This document shows, one piece after another, positions 17,158-25,297 of a stretch of DNA of 64,000 nucleotides. The DNA lies in the NCBI RefSeq assembly GCF_003550175.1, contig NZ_QXDF01000001.1, positions 2,086,850 to 2,150,849 on the forward strand, read 5' to 3'. A program made the translations under genes and the position numbers. The notes beneath the pieces are model-generated. The model saw only the letters and a program-made list of their open reading frames with translations, searched no databases and was not told the origin of the DNA. Position 1 is the stretch's first letter; each line of letters begins with the position of its first letter. Source of the DNA: Dichotomicrobium thermohalophilum (lineage in GTDB: Bacteria > Pseudomonadota > Alphaproteobacteria > Rhizobiales > Rhodomicrobiaceae).

Positions 17158-18084
17158 ATGTCCGACGTCCCGGCCATCAACACCTCCATGAGCGCGAGCG
17201 AATGGGCGATGCTCATCACCCTGTCGCTGCTCTGGGGCGCGTCCTTCTTCTTCAACGGCGTGGCGGTGCAGAGCCTGCCGACCTTTACTGTCGTCGTGGC
17301 GCGGGTGCTGATCGCGGCGGTGATCCTGCATCTGGCGCTGCGGGCCAGCGGGCTGCGGATGCCGCGCGATGCCCGGCTCTGGCGCACCTTCTTTGCGATG
17401 GCTTTCATCAACAACGTGATGCCGTTCTCGCTGATCGTCTGGGGTCAGTCGCATATCGCCTCCGGCCTGGCAGCGATCGTGAATGCGACGACGCCGCTGT
17501 TCACCGTTATGATCGCACATGTCTTCACATCTGATGAAAAACTGACGCGCGGGCGGCTGGCCGGCGTCATCATCGGGCTGTTCGGCGTGACGGTGATGAT
17601 CGGGCTGGATGCGCTGCGCAATCTCGGGGTCAACGTCGTGGCGCAGCTTGCGGTGCTTGGCGCGGCGATGTGCTATGCCTCAGCGGCCGTGTTCGGCCGC
17701 CGCTTCCGCACTCTGAAGGTCACGCCGCTGCAGACCGCGACGGGGCAGACATCGGCCGCCAGCATCATTCTCCTGCCGGTAATGTTTCTCGTCGACCAGC
17801 CCTGGACGCTTCAGATGCCCGGGGTCGCTACGATCGCCGCCCTGTTCGCGGTCGCCGCGCTGTCCACGGCGCTCGCCTACATCATCTATTTCCGCCTGCT
17901 GGCAAGCGCGGGAGCTACAAACGTCCTGCTCGTCACCTTTCTGGTCCCGGTCGTGGCGATCCTGCTGGGCACACTTTTTCTCGGCGAAGTGCTGCAGCCA
18001 CAGCATCTGCTCGGCATGGGGCTGATCGGCCTTGGGCTGGCTGCGATCGACGGCCGGCCCTGGCGGCTGCTGATGCGTTGCTAG
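17158..18084 (+). CDS. EamA/DMT-superfamily transporter
   Basis: 308 residues, ten predicted transmembrane helices as two EamA repeats (LLWGASFFFNG in the first; LLVTFLVPVVAILLG in the second). ATG 17158 is chosen because the upstream in-frame stretch lacks hydrophobic character. Members export amino acids or metabolites; substrate not predictable. Stands alone between the divergent SDR and the convergent GNAT gene. Confidence 0.85.
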   Translation: MSDVPAINTSMSASEWAMLITLSLLWGASFFFNGVAVQSLPTFTVVVARVLIAAVILHLALRASGLRMPRDARLWRTFFAMAFINNVMPFSLIVWGQSHIASGLAAIVNATTPLFTVMIAHVFTSDEKLTRGRLAGVIIGLFGVTVMIGLDALRNLGVNVVAQLAVLGAAMCYASAAVFGRRFRTLKVTPLQTATGQTSAASIILLPVMFLVDQPWTLQMPGVATIAALFAVAALSTALAYIIYFRLLASAGATNVLLVTFLVPVVAILLGTLFLGEVLQPQHLLGMGLIGLGLAAIDGRPWRLLMRC

Positions 18085-18097
18085 TCGCCCTGAAAGC

Positions 18098-18616
18098 CTA
18101 GGACGTTTCACGCAGGTCCAACACCATCGACACACCTGCCAGCGTGATATCCGGCGCGAGCTGGCACGGCACTGGACCGACAACGCGCAGGCCCAGGGCG
18201 GCGTAGAATGGCACGGCCTGCCGGGTCGACACGCACTGAAGGCGCTGCACGCCCGCCGCTTTCGCCTCTGCTACACATCGCTCAAGCAGAGACGCACCGA
18301 TACCCTGGCGCACGGCGTCCGGATGTGTTGCAAAATGGCGTAGATGGCCCGTGGCCAACTCGACAGGCGTGTCCGGCTGATCCGGTGCTTCCAGGCTCCA
18401 GCCGCCGCAGCCGGCAGGCCCGAGGCCTGCAAACTCAGCGATATGATAGCGCCCACTGGCAAGCAACCCGGGGCGCGGCCGTGTCAGAAGCGGAAGTGCC
18501 CTCTCCAGCACATCCGGATCATAGGCATCCGCAAGAAGCGTCCCATATGAAGACTGCAGGAGCGCCGCGACCGCTTCTTCATCACGCGGCGTCGCCGGGC
18601 GGATTTTGAACGGCAT
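18098..18616 (-). CDS. GNAT-family N-acetyltransferase
   Basis: 172 residues. Start ATG 18616; residues 1-10 (MPFKIRPATP) form the usual first strand. The acetyl-CoA loop is in VRQGIGASLLERC (about 102-114), followed by the C-terminal VPFYAALGLRVVG. Convergent with the EamA gene and divergent from the Crp/Fnr gene. Acceptor unknown. Confidence 0.85.
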   Translation of the reverse strand: MPFKIRPATPRDEEAVAALLQSSYGTLLADAYDPDVLERALPLLTRPRPGLLASGRYHIAEFAGLGPAGCGGWSLEAPDQPDTPVELATGHLRHFATHPDAVRQGIGASLLERCVAEAKAAGVQRLQCVSTRQAVPFYAALGLRVVGPVPCQLAPDITLAGVSMVLDLRETS

Positions 18617-18715
18617 GGCCTCATCATCCGCATTTGACCGCTCGCTTGCAAGCGGGTGCCCGAGGCGCAGCGCAAAACGCTTCTCGCGGGTCGCGCAATA
18701 CGGTAGGGATGAGCC

Positions 18716-19393
18716 ATGGATCAGAAGGCGCCGCATATCGACTGGATTTCGCAGTTTCCCGGGCTTGCCGGCATGGAAGCGCCGGTGCGCGAGCGCCTGA
18801 CTGCTGAAAGCACGATCATTTCCGTGCCGAAGGGGACGGTTATCTTCGGCCCCGGCAAGGCGCCCGAGAACCTGCTGCTCCTTCTCGCGGGCACTGTGCG
18901 GGTGCATCAGACCTCCGAAAGCGGGCGAGACATCGTGCTCTATCGCGTTTCGGCAGGCGAAAGCTGCGTGCTGACCACGGCCTGCGTGCTCGCTTATGAG
19001 GACTATCTGGCCGAGGGCGTGGCCGAGACCGATGTGCAGGCCGTCGCCATTCCGCGCCGCGTGTTCGAGGAACTGATCGCGGAGTCCCCGGTTTTCCGCC
19101 GCTTCGTCTTCACCGCTTATTCCCGGCGCATCACCGACCTGTTCTTCGTCATCGAGGAGATCGCCTTCCGGCGCATGGACATTCGGCTTGCGCAAAAACT
19201 GGTCGAGCTGCCGGCGCCGGGCGGCGTGATCGCCACCACGCATCAGGACTTGGCGGCAGAACTGGGCACGGCGCGGGAAGTCGTATCCCGCCAGCTCAAG
19301 GAGTTCCAGCGCCGGGGCTGGGTCGAGCTTGCGCGCGGCGAAATCCGCATCACCGACCGCGACGCCCTGAAGGCCCTCCACGCCGACGGCTGA
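18716..19393 (+). CDS. Crp/Fnr-family regulator, candidate sulfide/redox sensor
   Basis: 225 residues: N-terminal cyclic-nucleotide-binding-like beta-roll (about 25-115), dimerisation helix, C-terminal winged helix with recognition stretch TAREVVSRQLKEF. It lacks the N-terminal cysteine cluster of FNR, so it is not an Fe-S oxygen sensor. Its only two cysteines are C84 and C90 in the beta-roll (ESCVLTTACVL), a CX5C pair that could form a di- or trisulfide. It heads the sulfide-oxidation block on the same strand, which makes it the obvious candidate regulator. Confidence 0.85.
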   Translation: MDQKAPHIDWISQFPGLAGMEAPVRERLTAESTIISVPKGTVIFGPGKAPENLLLLLAGTVRVHQTSESGRDIVLYRVSAGESCVLTTACVLAYEDYLAEGVAETDVQAVAIPRRVFEELIAESPVFRRFVFTAYSRRITDLFFVIEEIAFRRMDIRLAQKLVELPAPGGVIATTHQDLAAELGTAREVVSRQLKEFQRRGWVELARGEIRITDRDALKALHADG

Positions 19394-19427
19394 TCAGGCT
19401 TGCACGGCACTTGTTCCTGACTTTCAA

Positions 19428-19441
19428 TTGATTTGTGACAA
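19428..19441 (+). promoter_or_regulatory. Degenerate Crp/Fnr-type half-palindrome TTGAT-N4-GACAA
   Basis: TTGAT (19428-19432), 4-bp spacer, GACAA (19437-19441); the left arm is perfect for an FNR-like site, the right arm matches three of five. It lies 63 bp upstream of the DUF2892 gene that opens the sulfide block and directly after the Crp/Fnr gene. Confidence 0.35.
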
Positions 19442-19503
19442 GGTCACCGACGCTTGACCGGCGTTAAGCTACCTTTATGGCGCAATCGTCAGGAGGCAGG
19501 AAA

Positions 19504-19716
19504 ATGACGGCCAATGTCGGAACCTTCGATCGTGTCTTGCGCCTCGTCATCGGCGTTTTGCTGGTGATCGCGCCTTTTGCAACGGACATCGCGATGTTTC
19601 AGGGACAGGTGGCCACCATCGTGTCCGTAGTCGTTGGTGCGGTGCTGGTGCTGACGGCGCTCGTGCGTGTTTGTCCGCTCTATTCCCTGCTGGGTATGCG
19701 GACCTGCAGCAGTTAA
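19504..19716 (+). CDS. DUF2892 inner-membrane protein
   Basis: 70 residues with two hydrophobic helices. The N-terminal NVGTFDRVLRLVIG motif is diagnostic of DUF2892, the domain fused to rhodanese in YgaP. Cys residues in VCPLYSLLGMRTC near the C-terminus fit a sulfur role. ATG 19504 follows AGGAGGCAGG. It is 7 bp before the first half-transporter. Confidence 0.87.
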   Translation: MTANVGTFDRVLRLVIGVLLVIAPFATDIAMFQGQVATIVSVVVGAVLVLTALVRVCPLYSLLGMRTCSS

Positions 19717-19723
19717 GGGTCCA

Positions 19724-20152
19724 ATGACGGAATTTACTCCATTCGCTTCGCTTTTCGGCGGCGTCATGATCGGGCTTTCGGCCGTGCTTCTCATGCTCGT
19801 GCTCGGCCGGGTCATGGGCGCCACCGGCATTCTCACCGGCTTCGTCAATCCGACCTCCGGCACGGACTGGAGTTGGCGCGCGGCCGTACTCGCCGGAATG
19901 GTGTCGGCACCGCTGGTCTATTTCGCGGTTACCGGCGGAATGCCCACCATCGAGGTGCCGGTGTCCACACCGCTCATGCTCCTTGGCGGCTTCATCGTCG
20001 GGATCGGCGTGACGTTTGGTTCAGGCTGCACCTCCGGCCACGGGGTCTGCGGCATGGCGCGACTGTCCGGTCGGTCAATCACGGCCACGCTGACCTTCAT
20101 GGTCGCAACAGCGGCGACCGTATTTGTCATTCGCCATGTGTTGGGAGGCTGA
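19724..20152 (+). CDS. YeeE/YedE-family half-transporter (PmpA-like)
   Basis: 142 residues, about four transmembrane segments. The family signature GSGCTSGHGVCGMARLS lies near residues 92-108. This is the first half of a split YeeE-type channel whose second half is the next gene. In other bacteria such pairs sit with SQR or persulfide dioxygenase and import or move sulfur species. Confidence 0.88.
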   Translation: MTEFTPFASLFGGVMIGLSAVLLMLVLGRVMGATGILTGFVNPTSGTDWSWRAAVLAGMVSAPLVYFAVTGGMPTIEVPVSTPLMLLGGFIVGIGVTFGSGCTSGHGVCGMARLSGRSITATLTFMVATAATVFVIRHVLGG

Positions 20153-20153
20153 G

Positions 20154-20606
20154 ATGAAGCACCTTATCCCGGCATTCCTGATCGGCCTTCTGTTCGGGCT
20201 GGGGATCGTCATTTCGGGTATGGCCAACCCGGCCAAGGTGCTGAACTTCTTTGATTTCGCCGGCACCTGGGACCCCAGCCTGATCTTCGTCATGGGCGGC
20301 GCCCTGGCCGTGACCTTCATCGGCTACCGTGTGGTCCTGGCCCGGTCGCGCCCGCTGGTTGAGGGGCAATTTCATGTCCCTACCAACCGGACGATCGACG
20401 CACGTCTGATCGGTGGTGCCGCCTTGTTCGGCGTGGGTTGGGGAATGGCTGGCTTCTGCCCCGGCGGCGCCCTGCCCGTTATCGGCACTGCCCGCACGGA
20501 GGTGCTGCTGTTCGTGGCGGCGCTGATCGCGGGCATCTTTACGGCGCAGGCCCTGATGCGCCTCGCCCAGGGCAAGCCGAGCGTCTCTCAGACGCTGCGG
20601 CAATAA
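20154..20606 (+). CDS. YeeE/YedE-family half-transporter (PmpB-like, DUF6691)
   Basis: 150 residues, about four transmembrane segments, N-terminal GLGIVISGMANPAKVLNFFD and the second-half signature GWGMAGFCPGGAL, whose Cys mirrors that of PmpA. The start is 1 bp after the PmpA-like stop, so a one-to-one complex is likely. Confidence 0.88.
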   Translation: MKHLIPAFLIGLLFGLGIVISGMANPAKVLNFFDFAGTWDPSLIFVMGGALAVTFIGYRVVLARSRPLVEGQFHVPTNRTIDARLIGGAALFGVGWGMAGFCPGGALPVIGTARTEVLLFVAALIAGIFTAQALMRLAQGKPSVSQTLRQ

Positions 20607-20628
20607 GACGAGAGCAGTGGAGGAAAGC

Positions 20629-21513
20629 ATGAGCGCATACCGCACGAACATGTCCGTCCGGCCCGAGGTGAAGGGCTTTTTCGACCCGCAGACCAACACG
20701 ATCAGCTATGTCGTGAAGGACCCGAACTCGAAGGCTTGCGCTGTCGTCGACTCGGTGATGGACATCGACTACGCCGCCGGGCGCATCACCTTCGAGCACG
20801 CCGACGAGATCATCGATTACGTCAAGCAGAACGATCTCCAAGTCGAGTGGCTGATCGAAACGCATGTCCACGCCGATCACCTTTCCGCCGCCCCTTATAT
20901 CCAGGAAAAGCTGGGCGGCAAGATCGGCATCGGCGATAAGATCACCGTGGTTCAGGAGACCTTCGGCAAGGTCTTTAACGAAGGCACGGAATTCCAGCGC
21001 GACGGCAGCCAGTTCGACCGCCTGTTCTCGGATGGCGACACCTACGAGATCGGCACGATGTCGGCGTTCGTCATCCACACGCCGGGCCACACGCCGGCCT
21101 GCATGACGCATGTCATCGGTGATGCGGCCTTCGTCGGCGATACGCTGTTCATGCCCGACGGCGGCTCGGCCCGCGCGGACTTCCCCGGAGGCGATGCCGG
21201 CACGCTCTACGACTCGATCCAGAAGATCCTTCAGCTTCCCGACGACATGCGCCTTTTCATGTGCCACGACTACGCGCCCGGCGGCCGAGAGATCAAATGG
21301 GAGACCACCGTCGGCGAGGAGAAGGCTCACAACATCCATGTCGGCGGCGGCAAGACGAAGGAAGAGTTCGTCAAGTTCCGCACCGAGCGCGATGCGCAGC
21401 TTGCCATGCCGCGGCTCATCATCCCCTCGCTGCAGGTGAACATGCGCGCGGGCGAGGTGCCGACCGACGAGCACGGCGACAAGATGCTGAAGGTCCCGGT
21501 CAACAAGCTGTAG
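20629..21513 (+). CDS. Persulfide dioxygenase-like metallo-beta-lactamase-fold protein
   Basis: 294 residues. The metal motif is THVHADHLS (H79, H81, D83, H84), with HTPGHTPACM and GDTLF providing further ligands. It belongs to the glyoxalase II/ETHE1-like branch, whose members oxidise glutathione persulfide to sulfite with one Fe(II). It lies between a sulfur half-transporter pair and an SQR fusion, a standard sulfide-detoxification order. ATG 20629 follows GGAGGAAAGC; an upstream GTG at 20617 is less likely. Confidence 0.86.
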   Translation: MSAYRTNMSVRPEVKGFFDPQTNTISYVVKDPNSKACAVVDSVMDIDYAAGRITFEHADEIIDYVKQNDLQVEWLIETHVHADHLSAAPYIQEKLGGKIGIGDKITVVQETFGKVFNEGTEFQRDGSQFDRLFSDGDTYEIGTMSAFVIHTPGHTPACMTHVIGDAAFVGDTLFMPDGGSARADFPGGDAGTLYDSIQKILQLPDDMRLFMCHDYAPGGREIKWETTVGEEKAHNIHVGGGKTKEEFVKFRTERDAQLAMPRLIIPSLQVNMRAGEVPTDEHGDKMLKVPVNKL

Positions 21514-21619
21514 CATCGGGAAAACGCAGCGCCGGGCCCTCGTGTCCGGCGCTTGCGCTTCGGCCCGTCGAGGACGGGCCAAGGTGGCACATGCCGCACA
21601 AGCAAGAGGAAACGAACAA

Positions 21620-23293
21620 ATGGACGCCAAGCCGATTTCGGACCGTCTCAGCGTATCGGGGCAGATCCGCCCCGAGGACATCCCCGAGATCGCGCAGGCT
21701 GGATACCGCGCGATCATCTGCAACCGCCCGGACGGCGAAGCGCCTGACCAGCCGAGCTTCGAGGAGATCGAATCCGCGGCCGAATCCGAGGGGCTGGAAG
21801 CACGCTACATGCCGGTCGTTTCGGGCCGTGTACGCGACGAGGACGCGGAAGCCTTCGGCGCGGCGCTGAAGGAACTGCCCGGCCCGATCCTCGCCTATTG
21901 CCGCTCCGGCACGCGCTCGGCCACCCTCTGGTCGCTCGCCGAAGCCGAAAGCCGCCCCGTGACCGACATTCTCGCCTCCACAAAGCGCGCGGGCTACGAC
22001 ATGAGCGGCGTTGTCAGGCGCATCGCCAATGCCGGCAAGACGCCGACCGACCGGCCGGACGCGACCTATGACGTGGTGATCGTTGGCGGAGGCGCGGCGG
22101 GCATATCGGTCGCATCGAGCCTGCAGGCGCGGCGCTCCGGCCTGGAGATCGCCATCATCGACCCGGCAGACGTGCATTATTACCAGCCCGGCTGGACGAT
22201 GGTCGGCGGCGGGATTTTCGACGCGGAAGACACCGCCAAGACGATGGGTTCGCTCATCCCGCGCGGCGTGCACTGGGTCAAGGCGGCGGTCGCGGCCTTC
22301 GAGCCGGGGGACAACGCCGTGATCCTCGACGGCTGCCGGGTCATCAAATATCAGCGCCTCGTGGTCTGCCCGGGCCTCAAGCTGGACTGGAACCGCGTGG
22401 AAGGGCTGGTCGAAACGCTGGGCCGCAACGGGGTGACCTCGAATTACCGCTACGATCTCGCGCCCTACACTTTCGAGCTTGTGCAGAAGATGAAGGGCGG
22501 CCGCGCGGTGTTCACCCAGCCGCCCATGCCGATCAAGTGTGCCGGCGCGCCGCAGAAGGCAATGTATCTCTCGGCCGATTACTGGAACCGCCACGGGCGG
22601 CTGAAGGATATTGACATCGGCTTCTACAATGCCGGCGGCGTGCTGTTCGGCGTGAAGGAGTATGTCCCGGCGCTTATGGAATACGTCGAGAAGTACGGCA
22701 TTGACCTCAATTTCTTCCATAACCTCGTGAAGGTTGACGGCGACGCGAAAACCGCCTGGTTCGACGTCAACAAGCCGGACACCGAGACGGAGCGCGTGAA
22801 GGTCGAGTTCGACATGATGCATGTCTGCCCGCCGCAGACCGCGCCGGACTTCATCCGCGTTTCGCCGCTGGCCGACGAGGCCGGCTGGGTCGATGTCGAC
22901 CAGTCCACGCTACGCCACAAGACCTACGAGAATATCTGGGCGCTAGGCGACGTCATGAACGCGCCGAATGCGAAGACAGCGGCCGCCGCGCGCAAGCAGG
23001 CTCCGGTGGTGGCCGAGAACATAGTGGCCGACATCAAGGGCAAGTCCCCCGTCGCGCAGTATGACGGCTACGGATCCTGCCCGCTCACGGTGGAGCGCGG
23101 CAAGATCGTGCTGGCCGAGTTCGGCTATGGCGGCAAGCTGCTGCCGAGCTTCCCGAGCTGGCTGATCGACGGCACCAAGCCGAGCCATCTCGCCTGGCTG
23201 CTCAAGGAGAAAATCCTGCCGCCGGTCTACTGGAAGGCGATGCTGCGCGGCAAGGAGTGGATGGCCAAGCCGGAGAAGCTGGAAACGGCCTGA
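21620..23293 (+). CDS. sqr: DUF442 sulfurtransferase fused to sulfide:quinone oxidoreductase
   Basis: 557 residues in two parts. Residues 1-135 are a DUF442/TIGR01244 domain (phosphatase-like fold) with active-site loop YCRSGTRS, Cys94. Residues 150-557 are an SQR-type flavoprotein: FAD motif VIVGGGAAG (153-161), YYQPGWTMVGGG, the CAGAPQKAMYLS cysteine motif, and a C-terminal amphipathic tail (WLLKEKILPPVYW) for membrane attachment. The SQR part should oxidise sulfide and pass electrons to quinone; the fused domain could take the sulfane sulfur. ATG 21620. Confidence 0.87.
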   Translation: MDAKPISDRLSVSGQIRPEDIPEIAQAGYRAIICNRPDGEAPDQPSFEEIESAAESEGLEARYMPVVSGRVRDEDAEAFGAALKELPGPILAYCRSGTRSATLWSLAEAESRPVTDILASTKRAGYDMSGVVRRIANAGKTPTDRPDATYDVVIVGGGAAGISVASSLQARRSGLEIAIIDPADVHYYQPGWTMVGGGIFDAEDTAKTMGSLIPRGVHWVKAAVAAFEPGDNAVILDGCRVIKYQRLVVCPGLKLDWNRVEGLVETLGRNGVTSNYRYDLAPYTFELVQKMKGGRAVFTQPPMPIKCAGAPQKAMYLSADYWNRHGRLKDIDIGFYNAGGVLFGVKEYVPALMEYVEKYGIDLNFFHNLVKVDGDAKTAWFDVNKPDTETERVKVEFDMMHVCPPQTAPDFIRVSPLADEAGWVDVDQSTLRHKTYENIWALGDVMNAPNAKTAAAARKQAPVVAENIVADIKGKSPVAQYDGYGSCPLTVERGKIVLAEFGYGGKLLPSFPSWLIDGTKPSHLAWLLKEKILPPVYWKAMLRGKEWMAKPEKLETA

Positions 23294-23377
23294 TCCGTTC
23301 CGCGTCCCGAACAATCGATCTCGCGCCGGCAACCCGCTGGCGTGCCCGTTTCTGTCGTCAGATGATGAGGTCAGGAA

Positions 23378-25141
23378 ATGATCCCGCGTCCAGTCGCACG
23401 GTATCTGCCGATCCTCAAATGGGGCGTGGAGTACACGCGCGAGGCGCTCACGAACGATCTGGTGGCCGCGGCGATCGTGACGATCATGCTGATCCCGCAG
23501 TCACTCGCCTACGCGCTGCTGGCCGGGCTGCCGCCGGAAGCGGGCATCTACGCCTCGATCGTGCCGATCATCCTTTATGCCGTTTTCGGAACGAGCAGCA
23601 GCCTGGCGGTCGGGCCGGTCGCGGTGGTCTCGTTGATGACGGCGGCGGCAATCGGCGATGTCGCGCAAAGCGGCACGGCGGGCTATGCGACGGCGGCGCT
23701 GACGCTGGCAATGCTGTCCGGCGGTTTCCTGCTGCTGCTGGGCGTGTTCCGGCTAGGCTTTCTGGCGAATTTCCTGTCGCATCCGGTCATCGCCGGCTTC
23801 ATCACCGCGTCTGGCCTCATTATCGCGGCGAGCCAGCTCAAGCACATCCTGGGTATTCCGGCCGAGGGGCATAACCTGTTCGAGCTGCTTCGCTCGCTGG
23901 CACTGCACATCACCGAGCTGAACCCGATCACGCTCATCATCGGCGCGGCGGCGACCGCGTTCCTGTTCTGGGTCCGCAAAGGATTGAAGCCGCTGCTGAT
24001 CGCGGCAGGGCTGAACCGGCGGCTGGCCGATGTTGCGGCGAAGGCTGGGCCGGTGCTGGCCGTGGCGGTCACGACGCTGATCGTCGGCGGGCTACGGCTG
24101 GATGCGCAGGGCGTCGATATCGTCGGCACGGTACCGCAGGGCCTACCACCCTTCACCATGCCGGATTTCTCCAGCGACCTGCTCCTCAAGCTCATCGGCC
24201 CGGCGATCCTGATCTCGATCATCGGCTTCGTGGAGTCGATCTCGGTCGCGCAGACGCTCGCGGCGAAAAAGCGCCAGCGCATCGACCCGGACCAGGAGCT
24301 GATCGGCCTTGGCGCGGCCAATGTCGGCGCGGCGTTTACCGGCGGCTATCCGGTCACGGGCGGCTTCGCCCGCTCAGTGGTGAACTTCGACGCCGGCGCG
24401 GAGACCCCGGCGGCGGGTGCTTTCACGGCCGTCGGGCTGGCGATCGCGGCAATGGCGCTGACCCCGCTGATCTACTATTTGCCGACGGCGACGCTGGCGG
24501 CGACGATCATCGTGGCGGTGCTCTCGCTGGTCGACCTTGGCATCCTCAAGCGCGCCTGGGACTACTCGAAGGCCGATTTCGCCGCCGTCAGCGCAACCAT
24601 ACTCGTCACGCTGGGCTTCGGCGTCGAGCTGGGTGTCACCACGGGCGTGGCGCTGTCCGTGCTGATCCATCTTTTCAAGACATCGCGCCCGCACATGGCC
24701 GTCGTCGGGCGCGTACCCGGGACCGAGCACTACCGCAACGTGCTGCGCCACAACGTCATCACCGACCCGCACATCCTGACCGTGCGCGTGGACGAAAGCC
24801 TCTATTTCGCCAATGCCCGCTACCTGGAGGACCGGCTCTACGACATGGTCGCGCAGCGCGATGACCTGCGCCACGTGATCCTGATGTGCCCGGCCGTCAA
24901 CGAGATCGACATGAGCGCGCTGGAGTCGCTGGAGGCGATCAACGAGCGGCTCGCGGCGCTCGGCGTGCAGTTCCACCTCAGCGAGGTCAAGGGACCGGTG
25001 ATGGACCGCCTGGAAAGCACGCATTTCCTTGAGCATCTGACCGGCGAGGTATTCCTCTCGCAGCATCAGGCCATGCGCGAGCTCAGCGAGCACGGGGCCG
25101 AAGCGCGGCCCGCAGAGGCGCTTTCCAATCAGCACGCCTAA
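23378..25141 (+). CDS. SulP-family anion permease with STAS domain
   Basis: 587 residues: about 11-12 transmembrane segments (40-430) with the sulfate-transporter signature around LAYALLAGLPPEAGIYAS, then a cytoplasmic STAS domain (about 450-570; VDESLYFANARYLED and EIDMSALESLEAI). It probably moves sulfate, sulfite or bicarbonate. Position 84 bp after the SQR fusion suggests export of sulfur-oxidation products, though SulP substrates vary widely. Confidence 0.87.
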   Translation: MIPRPVARYLPILKWGVEYTREALTNDLVAAAIVTIMLIPQSLAYALLAGLPPEAGIYASIVPIILYAVFGTSSSLAVGPVAVVSLMTAAAIGDVAQSGTAGYATAALTLAMLSGGFLLLLGVFRLGFLANFLSHPVIAGFITASGLIIAASQLKHILGIPAEGHNLFELLRSLALHITELNPITLIIGAAATAFLFWVRKGLKPLLIAAGLNRRLADVAAKAGPVLAVAVTTLIVGGLRLDAQGVDIVGTVPQGLPPFTMPDFSSDLLLKLIGPAILISIIGFVESISVAQTLAAKKRQRIDPDQELIGLGAANVGAAFTGGYPVTGGFARSVVNFDAGAETPAAGAFTAVGLAIAAMALTPLIYYLPTATLAATIIVAVLSLVDLGILKRAWDYSKADFAAVSATILVTLGFGVELGVTTGVALSVLIHLFKTSRPHMAVVGRVPGTEHYRNVLRHNVITDPHILTVRVDESLYFANARYLEDRLYDMVAQRDDLRHVILMCPAVNEIDMSALESLEAINERLAALGVQFHLSEVKGPVMDRLESTHFLEHLTGEVFLSQHQAMRELSEHGAEARPAEALSNQHA

Positions 25142-25203
25142 CCTCTCCGCCTGTCCGCTGGCCCCATTGCGGTGCGTGCGGCAAACCGCGCGCATGGATT
25201 AGT

Positions 25204-25224
25204 TGCAAATAATTCTCATTTGCA
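25204..25224. promoter_or_regulatory. Fur/Mur-type operator TGCAAAT-N7-ATTTGCA
   Basis: A perfect 21-bp palindrome (arms 25204-25210 and 25218-25224) in an AT-rich island 74 bp upstream of the metal-binding protein start. Position and form suit a Fur-family repressor; in alphaproteobacteria the Fur homologue Mur represses sitABCD when Mn is sufficient. Confidence 0.75.
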
Positions 25225-25297
25225 TTGACTTCCTTCCGGCCTCTGCGTAACTCTGAAAGGCGCGGTGGCTTGTGCCGCGCTGGCATGGAGAGGAGTG

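Noticed and set aside
18617..19381. N-terminal extension of the GNAT frame to 427 residues
   Set aside because: Antisense to the Crp/Fnr gene; the GNAT domain starts at ATG 18616.
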